From: Tepidisphaeraceae bacterium
GTDB taxonomy: Bacteria; Planctomycetota; Phycisphaerae; Tepidisphaerales; Tepidisphaeraceae
Direction: 5' to 3'
Assembly (NCBI GenBank): GCA_035998445.1
Contig: DASYHQ010000033.1
Location: 124,001 to 188,000 of the forward strand
Length of the DNA: 64,000 nt
Shown piece by piece: positions 50,497 through 63,025 of this stretch. Position 1 is the first letter of the stretch. Each line of letters opens with the position of its first letter. The translations under genes were made by a program, and so were the position numbers. The notes beneath the pieces were generated by a model. It ran no database searches and was not told the DNA's origin. It saw only the letters and a program-made list of their open reading frames with translations.

Positions 50497-50508
50497 TGAG
50501 ATCAGTCG

Positions 50509-50982
50509 ATGAAACAGGACATTGAAACGTTCGTTCACGAAAGAGTCGCGTATCTTGCAAATGCGGGGCTTGCCCGTCGCGGCCCAGTGCCGGAAGAGGT
50601 GGTCCGCGAAACCGCCAGGCGCTTTCAGGAACAGTTCGGGTTCGACCTTCCAGCAATCTACTTAGACATCTGCCGGATCGAAGACGGTATCGAATGTGGT
50701 GGTGCGGCGCTGTTCGGTCTAATCACGCGCACAGAATCTGGCGCGGACTTCCCGTGGACTGAAGGATTGCTGGATGCCTACGAAACGCAGGTGGTTGACA
50801 TAGGCGAAGAGGAGTTCATCCCGTTCGGACTAGCGACGGACGGAGGTGACCAATACGGGTACGATTTGACCGATCAGCAGTTTGTTCGAATCGTCAGACA
50901 TCGAAGCGATAGACAACAGACCTACGCCGACTTCGAAGACATGTTTCGCGACTTCGTCGCGCGGGGCCGCCAGTTTGAATAG
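50509..50982 (+). CDS. SMI1/KNR4-like (SUKH) protein
   Basis: The 157 residues show the SUKH pattern: VVRETARRFQEQFGFDLPAI, YLDICRIEDGIECGGAALFG, PFGLATDGGDQYGYDLTDQQ and DFEDMFRDFVARG. SUKH proteins are often immunity proteins against polymorphic toxins, but many are stand-alone and of unknown role. It follows the small basic gene by 12 bp. No toxin gene with nuclease domain is visible nearby, so an immunity function is not supported by context. Confidence 0.7.
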   Translation: MKQDIETFVHERVAYLANAGLARRGPVPEEVVRETARRFQEQFGFDLPAIYLDICRIEDGIECGGAALFGLITRTESGADFPWTEGLLDAYETQVVDIGEEEFIPFGLATDGGDQYGYDLTDQQFVRIVRHRSDRQQTYADFEDMFRDFVARGRQFE

Positions 50983-51012
50983 CGACAACGTTCAGTTGCC
51001 GCAAGGAGCTTA

Positions 51013-51864
51013 ATGCCCGACCTTCCCCCCATCCAAACGCGCCAACTGTTGCCCGACGCCAACGAGTCGTGGCGGATCTTCCGGATCATGTCCGAGTTCG
51101 TGGAAGGGTTCGAGGTGATGGGCCGCGTGGGGCAGGCGGTGACGATCTTCGGTAGCGCGCGCACGAAGCCGGACGACCCGTACTTCAAGGCGGCCGAGGA
51201 GACCGCCCGGCTGCTGGTGAAGAAGAAGTACGCCATCATCACCGGGGGTGGGCCAGGCATTATGGAGGCGGGGAATAAGGGGGCGTTCGAGGCCAAGGGG
51301 ACCAGTGTTGGGCTGAACATCACGCTGCCGCAGGAGCAGGAGGGGAACCGCTATCAGACAGTCCCGCTCGACTTCCACTACTTCTATGTGCGCAAGGTGA
51401 TGTTCGTGAAGTACAGCGGCGCGTTCATCGTCTTTCCCGGTGGGTTCGGCACGCTGGATGAATTGTTCGAGGTGCTGACGCTCGTGCAGACGCTGAAGAT
51501 CGAGCCGATGCCGATCGTGCTGTACGGCAGCGCGTACTGGTCGGGCCTGGTCGGGTGGATCAAGTCGCAGATGGGGACGTACTACATCGACGTCGAGGAC
51601 ACCGACATCTTCCGCATCGTCGACACGCCCACCGACGCAGTGCGAGAGGTGGTGGCGGGGATGAAGAAGCCGTGGTGGCGTCCCTTGGATGAACAGCCGG
51701 TCCCCGCGCCCGCGCCAGGCGCCACCGCCGAGGCGGCGGCCGCCGCGTCGTCGATCGCATCGCAAGGCGAGGCCGCTACGACAGGTGAAGGTACGCGATA
51801 CGGTCGCCGGGCGAAGCCAACGACGAAGAAGCACGCCAAGCCGTCGCGCAAGCCCGTGCAGTAA
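51013..51864 (+). CDS. LOG family protein (cytokinin riboside monophosphate phosphoribohydrolase-like)
   Basis: LOG enzymes cleave nucleoside monophosphates to base and ribose phosphate. The 283 residues include VTIFGSARTKPDDPYFKAAE, AIITGGGPGIMEAGNKGAFE and the signature FPGGFGTLDELFEVLTLVQT with the PGGxGTxxE motif. After about residue 210 there is an unusual 70-residue Ala/Pro-rich, basic tail (TKKHAKPSRKPVQ), which is not part of the fold. The bacterial role is uncertain: purine salvage or a stress nucleotide. ATG 51013 follows AAGGAG. Confidence 0.87.
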   Translation: MPDLPPIQTRQLLPDANESWRIFRIMSEFVEGFEVMGRVGQAVTIFGSARTKPDDPYFKAAEETARLLVKKKYAIITGGGPGIMEAGNKGAFEAKGTSVGLNITLPQEQEGNRYQTVPLDFHYFYVRKVMFVKYSGAFIVFPGGFGTLDELFEVLTLVQTLKIEPMPIVLYGSAYWSGLVGWIKSQMGTYYIDVEDTDIFRIVDTPTDAVREVVAGMKKPWWRPLDEQPVPAPAPGATAEAAAAASSIASQGEAATTGEGTRYGRRAKPTTKKHAKPSRKPVQ

Positions 51865-52156
51865 AGGAAAACACCCAGCCCCATCCAGGCAACACGACGG
51901 CCGGTTCAGCTTTGCTGAGCCGTCACCACCGCCCCGTAGCGTCTCGGTGACCGGTGGCACGTCCGATACTTCGTCGTTCCGCACCGCGCGCCGGGTCAAC
52001 CTGATGCAACAATTTCTGCATTTGGAACTGGTGCGGCCCAAATCTGCTTTAGTCTGCCAACTTGCACGACGATGACGACAGCAGTGCCGCCGGTTTCGGT
52101 GGCGCCACGTGTCCCGAGTACCGCGATTTTGCGGATCGAACGGGGCAGCGTCCGGT

Positions 52157-55156
<3,000 letters not shown>

Positions 55157-55359
55157 TGCGACTCGTCCGCAAAACTGGTTGCCCCCGGCATCCCAATTCA
55201 CGCGATGTACGCCATATCAGATGACGGAAGCGTCCACTTCTAGGCGTCGTCCGCAAAATCGTTGAAAATTGTTGAGAATTGAAAACCGTCCGGTTAACCT
55301 CCGCGGAACGGGCAGCCACATATTTCGAACAGGTCGCCTTCGCTTCTAGGAGTTGGGCA

Positions 55360-55584
55360 ATGGCAACGGGCAACGTTAAATGGTTTGATTCGAAGAAGGG
55401 CTTCGGTTTCATCGTTGGGCCTGAGGGCAGGGACGTCTTCGTCCACTTCAGCAGCATCGACGGAGACGGCTTCCGATCGCTGAAGGACGGCGAACCGGTC
55501 GAGTACGAGTTGATCACCGGCGCAAAGGGCCTGTCGGCCCTGAAGGTGAAGCGCGTCACGGTGCCTGAGCGCGCGGGCGTTTAA
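55360..55584 (+). CDS. Cold-shock domain RNA-binding protein
   Basis: The 74 residues cover one cold-shock domain: [20 protein letters not shown] with RNP1 KGFGFI, and [20 protein letters not shown] with RNP2 VFVHF. It melts RNA structure and chaperones RNA. ATG 55360 has TAGGAG eight bases upstream; the frame opening at 55279 is non-conserved. Its 5' leader of more than 100 bases might be a cold-responsive UTR, which I cannot test. A family E hairpin follows. Confidence 0.93.
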   Translation: MATGNVKWFDSKKGFGFIVGPEGRDVFVHFSSIDGDGFRSLKDGEPVEYELITGAKGLSALKVKRVTVPERAGV

Positions 55585-55603
55585 GTCCTGTCCATTCCTC
55601 GTG

Positions 55604-55678
55604 TGCGACCGGCGGCTTGTCCGTCCGTGTCTTTGCATTCATGCGACAACGGCACGGGCGGGCAAGCCGCCGGTGGCA
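55604..55678. repeat. Family E inverted repeat, copy 2
   Basis: TGCGACCGGCGGCTTGTCCG (55604 on) is inverted at 55653-55678 (CACGGGCGGGCAAGCCGCCG and onward), 20 bp after the cold-shock gene. It matches the copy at 32915-32988 and could end the transcript. Confidence 0.82.
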
Positions 55679-55781
55679 ACTGCGCTGGACATGCTGGCGT
55701 GATTTGAACTGCGTGGTGCACCCTGTTTCTGCTTGATCGCTCACCTTTCGCTTCGGCGCGACCTCCCGTAATCTCCCGCCC

Positions 55782-56573
55782 ATGACTCCGTTTGCCTGGG
55801 GCATGCTCGCCGGCTGGGTGAGCGGCCTGATCGTCCTAGCCGTCGTCGGTTACGTCGCGTACCGGCGCATCCTCACGCTGCGTGCCCGCGCACTCGAGGC
55901 TCAGCGGTTGGCCGAGTTGGGCACGCTCACCAGTGGCCTGGCGCACGAGATTAAGAACCCACTCTCGACGATCGGCCTGAACCTTCAGCTGTTGAAGGAA
56001 GACCTGCCGCAGGACGACCCGAACCACCCACGGCTGGTGGCGCGGTTAAACTCCGTCGTTCGCGAGGCCAATCGGCTGAAGGACATCCTCGACGACTTCA
56101 TGCGCTACGCCGGCCGGATCGAACTGGAACTGGTGCCGACCGACGTCGGCGAACTGCTGGAAGACCTGGTCGACTTTTTTACCCCGCAGGCGCAGCTGGC
56201 CAAGGTGCAGTTGCGCCTGAAAAAGCCACCCACCCCGTTGATGGCGCGCATCGATGAACGGCACCTGAAGCAGACGATCCTCAACCTGATGCTGAACGCC
56301 ACGCAGGCGATGACCGAGGGCGGGGAACTGATCCTCGGCGCCCGGCCCGAAGGCACCTTTGTCGTCATCGACGTGATCGACACCGGCCCCGGCATCGCGG
56401 CCGACCGGGTCGACCGCCTGTTCGACGCCTACTACTCCACCAAGCCCGGCGGCACCGGCCTTGGCCTGGCCATCGCCAAACGCATCATCGAAGCCCACCA
56501 CGGCACGATCACCCTGCAAAGCCAACTCGGCAAAGGCACGGACTTCACGATTCGGCTGCCGTTGGAGAAGTAG
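55782..56573 (+). CDS. NtrB-like sensor histidine kinase
   Basis: The 263 residues have one N-terminal helix (LAGWVSGLIVLAVVGYVAY, about 9-27), a short linker, HisKA with GLAHEIKNPLSTIGLNLQLL (His near 55) and HATPase_c with NLMLNATQAMTEGGE, DTGPGIAADRVDRLFDAYYS and GGTGLGLAIAKRII. The fold is the HisKA/HATPase type of NtrB-like kinases. It has no recognised extracytoplasmic sensor domain. The sigma-54 activator at 56884 is 310 bp downstream across a family C repeat and is its probable partner. Confidence 0.9.
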   Translation: MTPFAWGMLAGWVSGLIVLAVVGYVAYRRILTLRARALEAQRLAELGTLTSGLAHEIKNPLSTIGLNLQLLKEDLPQDDPNHPRLVARLNSVVREANRLKDILDDFMRYAGRIELELVPTDVGELLEDLVDFFTPQAQLAKVQLRLKKPPTPLMARIDERHLKQTILNLMLNATQAMTEGGELILGARPEGTFVVIDVIDTGPGIAADRVDRLFDAYYSTKPGGTGLGLAIAKRIIEAHHGTITLQSQLGKGTDFTIRLPLEK

Positions 56574-56642
56574 GGCGGAAGGCGACCTCGGCGCTTTCTG
56601 TCTCTTGCCGGACCCTGGGAAGAGACGGTGTTTATGAAGTCT

Positions 56643-56760
56643 CGTCCCCTCTCCCGGTACTCCGGGAGAGGGTTAGGGTGAGGGTGATTTCGCGCTGCTG
56701 GCGACTTCAGAAAGAACAGAATGCATCCTCACCTATCCTCTCCCGGAGTACCGGGAGAGC
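56643..56760. repeat. Family C nested inverted repeat, copy 3
   Basis: Left hairpin CCCCTCTCCCGGTACTCCGG (56646 on), inner arm GGTTAGGGTGAGGGTGATTT, and the inverted right side TCCTCACCTATCCTCTCCCG with the GGAGTACCGGGAGA hairpin to 56760. The centre, CTGGCGACTTCAGAAAGAAC, differs from other copies. It separates the kinase and sigma-54 activator genes. Confidence 0.85.
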
Positions 56761-56883
56761 CGGGGGGAGATCCTTCGGAGCACCTCAGGATGACGAGTGG
56801 CGCGACTCGCATCAGAGCCCGAACCGTCAGACTTCTCCTCTTCCCGTGTCATCCCCGCTTTCCCCCGCTACACTTACATCGCT

Positions 56884-58263
<1,380 letters not shown>

Positions 58264-58279
58264 TCGCCAGTCTCCCTGC

Positions 58280-58352
58280 CGTACCACGGGCGGCCCGCCC
58301 GTGTCTTCTATCCTCGCTTCATCAAGAGCACGGGCGGGCCCCCCGTGGTACG
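58280..58352. repeat. Family A inverted repeat, second copy
   Basis: The arm at 58280-58303 (CGTACCACGGGCGGCCCGCC and onward) is inverted with one mismatch at 58329-58352. It directly follows the sigma-54 activator gene and ends eight bases before the ispF start. It corresponds to 925-992. Confidence 0.85.
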
Positions 58353-58359
58353 GAACCCA

Positions 58360-58842
58360 ATGTCATCTGATCTCCGCATCGGCCACGGTTACGACCTTCA
58401 CCGCCTTCAATCGGGTGGCCAACTCATCCTAGGTGGCGTCGTCGTCGCCGAAGGTATCTCGCCCGTAGCGCACAGCGATGGGGACGTCGTCCTGCATGCG
58501 CTGGCCGATGCGCTGCTGGGGGCGCTGGGCAAGGGGGACATCGGCGAGCATTTTCCGAACGACAACTCCGCCTACCGCAACGCAGCCAGCATGTACTTCA
58601 TCAACAACATCAAGTCGCTGATGGCGCTCGACGGGTGGCGGCCCGTGAACATCGACATCACCATTCTGGCGGAACGGCCGAAGTTGAAGGCGTTCAAGCC
58701 GCGGATGGTGACGTTCATCAGGGAATTGCTGGATTGCCCCGTGAACGTGAAAGCCGGTACCAACGAAGGCGTCGACGCCATCGGCCGCGGCGAGGCGATC
58801 GCGGCCCACGCGGTGGTGCTGCTGGGTAAGGATGAAGGTTGA
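58360..58842 (+). CDS. ispF: 2-C-methyl-D-erythritol 2,4-cyclodiphosphate synthase
   Basis: IspF acts in the MEP isoprenoid pathway, closing a cyclic diphosphate with loss of CMP. The 160 residues contain RIGHGYDLHRL (metal-binding Asp and His), LGGVVVAEGISPVAHSDGDV, the following LHALADALLGALGKGDIGEH, and the C-terminal NEGVDAIGRGEAIAAHAVVL. ATG 58360 begins MSSDLRIG; the frame from 58345 overlaps the repeat. It is 88 bp before cysS on the same strand. Confidence 0.95.
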   Translation: MSSDLRIGHGYDLHRLQSGGQLILGGVVVAEGISPVAHSDGDVVLHALADALLGALGKGDIGEHFPNDNSAYRNAASMYFINNIKSLMALDGWRPVNIDITILAERPKLKAFKPRMVTFIRELLDCPVNVKAGTNEGVDAIGRGEAIAAHAVVLLGKDEG

Positions 58843-58929
58843 ATAGAAGCAGGGCGGCCGTCCGCGTTTTTCCATGCTTTACCCTTCAAACTTCATCCTT
58901 TCCTCCACTTCCCCTACAATCCCGCCACG

Positions 58930-60462
58930 ATGAGCCTACGCGTCTACAACACTCTGACGAAGCAGAAGGACCTGTTCGAACCGGTACGGCCGGGGAAGGT
59001 CGGCATGTACCTGTGCGGGCCGACGGTCTACAAGCCGCCGCACATTGGGCACATGGTGGGGCCGGTGATCTTCGACGCGGTCAAGCGCTACTTGAAGTAC
59101 AAGGGGTACGATGTCACTTGGGTCGTGAACATCACGGACGTCGACGACAAGCTCATCGAGGCCGCCGCCAAGCACAACACGACCATTGCTGATTTAGCGA
59201 CGCGCTACACGAAGGAATACCTGGACTGCCTCGCCGGCTTTGGCATCGATTCGATCGACGCGTTTCCCAAGGCGTCGGAGCACATGAACGAGATCCTTCA
59301 GCTGTGCGAACGGCTGATCGCCAAGGGCGTGGCGTATCCCGCTGAAGGCAACGTCTACTTCGACGTGACGAAGGACGCCGACTACGGCAAGCTCTCCAAC
59401 CGCCGCGTGGAGGAACAGGAGAGCGGCCTGCGCACGCTGGAAGGGGGCGGCAAGCGCAACCCCGCTGACTTCGCGCTCTGGAAGGCCGCCAAGGCCGGCG
59501 AGCCCCACTGGCCCAGCCCCTGGGGCAACGGCCGACCGGGCTGGCACATCGAGTGTTCGGCCATGTCTATGAAGTACCTCGGCGAGACGTTTGACATCCA
59601 CGGCGGGGGCATGGACCTCATGTTCCCGCACCACGAGAACGAACTGGCCCAATCCGAAAGCGCCACCGGCAAGACGTTCGCCAAATACTGGATGCACAAC
59701 GGCCTGACGCGCATCAAGACCAAGCTCGCCAGCGGTGAAGTCAAAGACGAGAAGATGAGCGGCAGCCTCGGCAACGTGGTGTCGGCGGTCGAACTGCTGC
59801 AGCAGTACGGCGCCGAGCTCGTGCGCTACATGCTGCTCAGCACCCAGTACCGCCGGCCGATCGAGTTCACCGACGAGGTGATGACCGCCAGCCGCAAGGG
59901 GCTCAACGTCTTCGTTCGCCTGTTCGAGCGCATCGAACGCCTCGCCGGCGCCGGCCCGCACCCGGACATGGACGAGGCGGCGCCGATCCTGCTGGAAGGG
60001 GAGAACGGCGACTTCATCCGCGACGTGCTGGGCTACAAGATGAAGTTCATGGAGTCGATGGACGACGACTTCAACACCGCCGGCGCGATCGCGGCGCTGC
60101 ACGAGCTGGCCGGGGCGATCAACAGCTTTATCGAGCGCACCGAGGCCGAGAAGACGCGCGCCACCGACCTCATTCAATCCGTCGCCGCCGCCGGGCAGTC
60201 GGTGCGCCGGATGGGCGGGCTGCTGGGGCTGCTCAGTGGTTCCACCGCTGGCGGCGTAGCGGGTGGCGCTCACGGTGGACCGGCGGCGAAGGATGTTCAC
60301 GCGGCCACGGTCGAAGGGCTGATGCAACTGCTGATCCGCCTGCGCACCGAGGCCCGCGCGTCGAAGAACTTCGCGCTGGCCGACGACGTGCGCAAGGGAC
60401 TGACAGAACTTGGCATCACGCTGGAAGACCGTGCCGACGGCACCGTGTGGCGGAAGGAATAA
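58930..60462 (+). CDS. cysS: Cysteinyl-tRNA synthetase
   Basis: It charges tRNA-Cys. The 510 residues include the zinc-binding and HIGH-containing start MYLCGPTVYKPPHIGHMVGP, the DVDDKLIE and RPGWHIECSAMSMKYLGE motifs, and HGGGMDLMFPHHENELAQSE. The KMSKS loop reads KMSGSLGN (near residue 276), with Gly where the third conserved residue of KMSKS is Lys. Apart from that the catalytic domain looks complete, followed by a DALR-like anticodon-binding domain and a Gly/Ala-rich insert (GGVAGGAHGGPA). The C-terminal end is LGITLEDRADGTVWRKE. Confidence 0.94.
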   Translation: MSLRVYNTLTKQKDLFEPVRPGKVGMYLCGPTVYKPPHIGHMVGPVIFDAVKRYLKYKGYDVTWVVNITDVDDKLIEAAAKHNTTIADLATRYTKEYLDCLAGFGIDSIDAFPKASEHMNEILQLCERLIAKGVAYPAEGNVYFDVTKDADYGKLSNRRVEEQESGLRTLEGGGKRNPADFALWKAAKAGEPHWPSPWGNGRPGWHIECSAMSMKYLGETFDIHGGGMDLMFPHHENELAQSESATGKTFAKYWMHNGLTRIKTKLASGEVKDEKMSGSLGNVVSAVELLQQYGAELVRYMLLSTQYRRPIEFTDEVMTASRKGLNVFVRLFERIERLAGAGPHPDMDEAAPILLEGENGDFIRDVLGYKMKFMESMDDDFNTAGAIAALHELAGAINSFIERTEAEKTRATDLIQSVAAAGQSVRRMGGLLGLLSGSTAGGVAGGAHGGPAAKDVHAATVEGLMQLLIRLRTEARASKNFALADDVRKGLTELGITLEDRADGTVWRKE

Positions 60463-60469
60463 GCCTCTC

Positions 60470-60596
60470 CGGTCCCTCTCCCATGTACCCATGGGAGAGG
60501 TTAGGTGAGGGTGATTTGTTCTGCCTTGATCGTCAGCAGTTCGAAATCACCCTCACCCAGCCTCTCCCGGCGTACCGGGAGAGGGGCCGGAGGTGC
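60470..60596. repeat. Family C nested inverted repeat, copy 4
   Basis: Left hairpin CTCTCCCATGTACCCATGGG, arm GGTTAGGTGAGGGTGATTTG, centre with CTTGATCGTCAGCAGTTCGA, then AATCACCCTCACCCAGCCTC and a right hairpin CCCGGCGTACCGGGAGAGGG. It lies directly after cysS and before the MnmE-like gene. Confidence 0.85.
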
Positions 60597-60627
60597 GTCT
60601 CTCCACGTGGCACTGCACTCCCGAAAC

Positions 60628-61671
60628 ATGACCCCGCCCAACACCGTCACCTTGCTCACCCCGCCCGGTGTTGGGGCGCTGGCGGTAATCCGCATCGCGG
60701 GGCCGGCGGTGCGGACGTTTCTCAGCGAGCATTTCACGAAGCCGCCGCGGGGGGGCAGTTGCGTGTACGGACAACTGCGGGATGGGGCGACTGGGATCGA
60801 CGATCCCATTGTCGTTCTTGGTCCTGATCAAACCTTCGCTGACATCAGCCTCCATGGCGGGCCGTGGGTGGTTCAGCGAACGATCGACCTGGCAGTGCGG
60901 CATGGGTTCGTCGAGCACACGGACACCGCGACGATCGACGCCGCCAACGAGTTGGAACGTGAAGTGATGTCTGCCGTGCCCACGGCTCGAACGGAACTGG
61001 CGCTTCAAGCTTTGCTCGCCCAACCCGCCAACTGGGTGAAGCTGCGGCACGAGCCAAACCCCGCGGCCCTTCAGCGGGCGCTTGACGACGTTGCCCTAAG
61101 TCACCTGTTGCGCGTCCCGCGCGTCGCGATCGTCGGCCCGGCCAACGCGGGGAAGTCGACGCTCGCCAATCAGTTGTTCGGCGTCGAGCGCTCCATCACC
61201 GCCGATTTGGCCGGCACCACGCGCGACTGGGTCGGTGAGATCGCCGACATCAACGGCCTGGCCGTCATGCTGATCGACACGCCCGGCCTGCGACGTACCG
61301 CCGACCGCATCGAACAGCGGGCGATCGAACTGGCCACGCCGCAGATGGAGACCGCCGACCTCGTCATCGTCGTGCTCGACGCATCGCGGCCGCTGGAACC
61401 GGAACAGTCGGACATCCTGAATCGCTACCCAGCGGCGATTGTCGTGCTGAACAAATCCGATTTGCAACATGACTGGTACGACCGCGTCCCTATCACCGTC
61501 GCCACGCGAGCCACCACCGGCGACGGCATTGCCGAGTTGCGGCTGACGATCGTCCGCCGATTTGCTTGCGATGCGATCGATCTCACGCTTCCACGTTGCT
61601 GGACCGCGCGACAGCGAGCGGTTGTGACGCGATCGCTTGGCGACCCATTGCACCTAGGGCAACTGTGGTAG
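60628..61671 (+). CDS. MnmE/TrmE-like GTPase lacking the C-terminal CxGK motif
   Basis: The 347 residues begin with an MnmE-type N-terminal domain (TVTLLTPPGVGALAVIRIAG), then helices and a G domain: GPANAGKSTLANQLFG (G1), LAGTTRDWVGE (G2), DTPGLRRTADRIEQRAIELA (G3) and LNKSD (G4). The MnmE family ends in a catalytic CxGK; here the C-terminus is CWTARQRAVVTRSLGDPL with no such motif, and the protein is about 100 residues shorter than usual. It may be a lineage-specific GTPase derived from MnmE, or an MnmE that no longer modifies tRNA. The frame open from 60505 runs through the repeat, so ATG 60628 is chosen. Confidence 0.82.
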   Translation: MTPPNTVTLLTPPGVGALAVIRIAGPAVRTFLSEHFTKPPRGGSCVYGQLRDGATGIDDPIVVLGPDQTFADISLHGGPWVVQRTIDLAVRHGFVEHTDTATIDAANELEREVMSAVPTARTELALQALLAQPANWVKLRHEPNPAALQRALDDVALSHLLRVPRVAIVGPANAGKSTLANQLFGVERSITADLAGTTRDWVGEIADINGLAVMLIDTPGLRRTADRIEQRAIELATPQMETADLVIVVLDASRPLEPEQSDILNRYPAAIVVLNKSDLQHDWYDRVPITVATRATTGDGIAELRLTIVRRFACDAIDLTLPRCWTARQRAVVTRSLGDPLHLGQLW

Positions 61672-61691
61672 GGCGGGCTATACTCCCGGCC

Positions 61692-62498
61692 ATGGTAAGC
61701 ACATCGTATATCGCCACGCCGGGCAAAAAGATCGACCTCGCAAACTCGCCAACGAAGAACAGGACCGACTTCCCCAACAAGGACGCCGCCGCCGCCGATA
61801 CGGAGGCGCATCTGAAGAAGCTGCGCGACCTGCAGGAACACCTGTACGCCGAGTCAAAGCAGGCGCTGCTGGTCATCTTCCAAGCCATGGATGCCGGCGG
61901 TAAGGACGGCGCCATTCGCACCGTCTTCACCGGCGTCAACCCACAAGGCTGCGGCGTGACGTCGTTCAAGGTCCCCAGCACGCTCGAGCGGTCCCACGAC
62001 TTCCTCTGGCGCCACCACCTCGCCTGCCCGGCCGCCGGGATGATCGGCATCCATAACCGCTCGCACTACGAAACCGTGCTGGTCGAGCGCGTGCACTCCA
62101 TCGTGCCGGAGAAGGTCTGGTCGGCGCGGTACGACCAGATCAACGCCTTCGAGCAGATGCTGACGGCGTCAGGCACCACCATTTTGAAATTCTTCCTGCA
62201 CATCTCCAAGGACGAGCAGAAGGAACACCTGCAGAGCCGGCTGGACAAACCGGACAAACACTGGAAGTTCAACATCGGCGACCTGGCCGAACGGAAGCTG
62301 TGGGACGAATATCAACTGGCCTACCAGGACGCGATCGAACGCTGTTCGACGAGCCACGCGCCGTGGTACATCGTGCCGTCCGACCAGAAGTGGTACCGCA
62401 ACAACGTGGTGTCGCGCGTGATCGCCGAGACGCTGGAAAAGATGGCCCCGAAGTTCCCGGTAGTGGAGGAGGATTTGTCGAAGGTGGTAATTGAGTAA
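61692..62498 (+). CDS. Polyphosphate kinase 2 family protein
   Basis: PPK2 enzymes use polyphosphate to phosphorylate nucleotides. The 268 residues have the P-loop-like FQAMDAGGKDGAIRTVFTGV (Walker A), SHDFLWRHHLACPAAGMIGI, then HNRSHYETVLVERVHSIVPE and the C-terminal APWYIVPSDQKWYRNNVVSR. Sequence and length fit class I single-domain PPK2. Whether it makes ADP or ATP cannot be told here. The start at ATG 61692 follows the MnmE-like gene by 20 bp, so the two may be co-transcribed. Confidence 0.92.
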   Translation: MVSTSYIATPGKKIDLANSPTKNRTDFPNKDAAAADTEAHLKKLRDLQEHLYAESKQALLVIFQAMDAGGKDGAIRTVFTGVNPQGCGVTSFKVPSTLERSHDFLWRHHLACPAAGMIGIHNRSHYETVLVERVHSIVPEKVWSARYDQINAFEQMLTASGTTILKFFLHISKDEQKEHLQSRLDKPDKHWKFNIGDLAERKLWDEYQLAYQDAIERCSTSHAPWYIVPSDQKWYRNNVVSRVIAETLEKMAPKFPVVEEDLSKVVIE

Positions 62499-62518
62499 CG
62501 GAACTTCTGAACACGCGC

Positions 62519-62642
62519 TCCGGTCCCTCTCCCGGTACTCCGGGAGAGGCTAGGTGAGGGTGATTTGTTCCTGCCGAGCCGTCTGCAGTTGGAAATCACC
62601 CTCACCTGGCCTCTCCAAAGAGTGCATGGGAGAGGGACCGGA
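62519..62642. repeat. Family C nested inverted repeat, copy 5
   Basis: Left hairpin CTCTCCCGGTACTCCGGGAG, arm GGCTAGGTGAGGGTGATTTG, centre, then GGAAATCACCCTCACCTGGC and a degenerate right hairpin with CTCTCCAAAGAGTGCATGGG. It follows the ppk2 gene by about 20 bp. Confidence 0.82.
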
Positions 62643-63025
62643 CTCATGCACGGGCATCTCTTCTCCTGTTGGACGTTGGTAATTACCGAATCTCTTCATC
62701 GATTGTCATTCTCAGTCGTAGTCCTTCAACCGCTCTGGACGCACCGGGAAAGGGGCGGTGCGAAGGTTTGCCTTCGTCCCGCAATTCCATCCGCACATGA
62801 AACGTCTCATAACCCCGCTTGTCGCTTCATCTTCCCGTTCTTGACACCCCCGTATCCCGGTTTTACCCTTATTCGATAGAGGGCTGCGCATGATGTGCGG
62901 CCCGTGCGGAGAGACGGTTCGCCACCGATAGCGCCCCCGGCGGATCGACAACTCGACATCCAGACAAGTGGACGCTCGCGCGATGCCTCGCGTGAACCGT
63001 CCCGGCACCTTTGGAGGCAGCCCCA
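62643..63025. other. Gene-free region upstream of the secreted repeat protein
   Basis: About 380 bp without a convincing gene; minus-strand frames here are arginine-rich and unlike proteins. It should carry the promoter of the secreted protein gene. I saw no repeat family. Confidence 0.4.

Noticed and set aside
50509-50982. An immunity protein of a toxin cluster (SUKH)
   Set aside because: No polymorphic-toxin gene or repeat-rich secretion gene is nearby, so only the fold, not an immunity role, is claimed.
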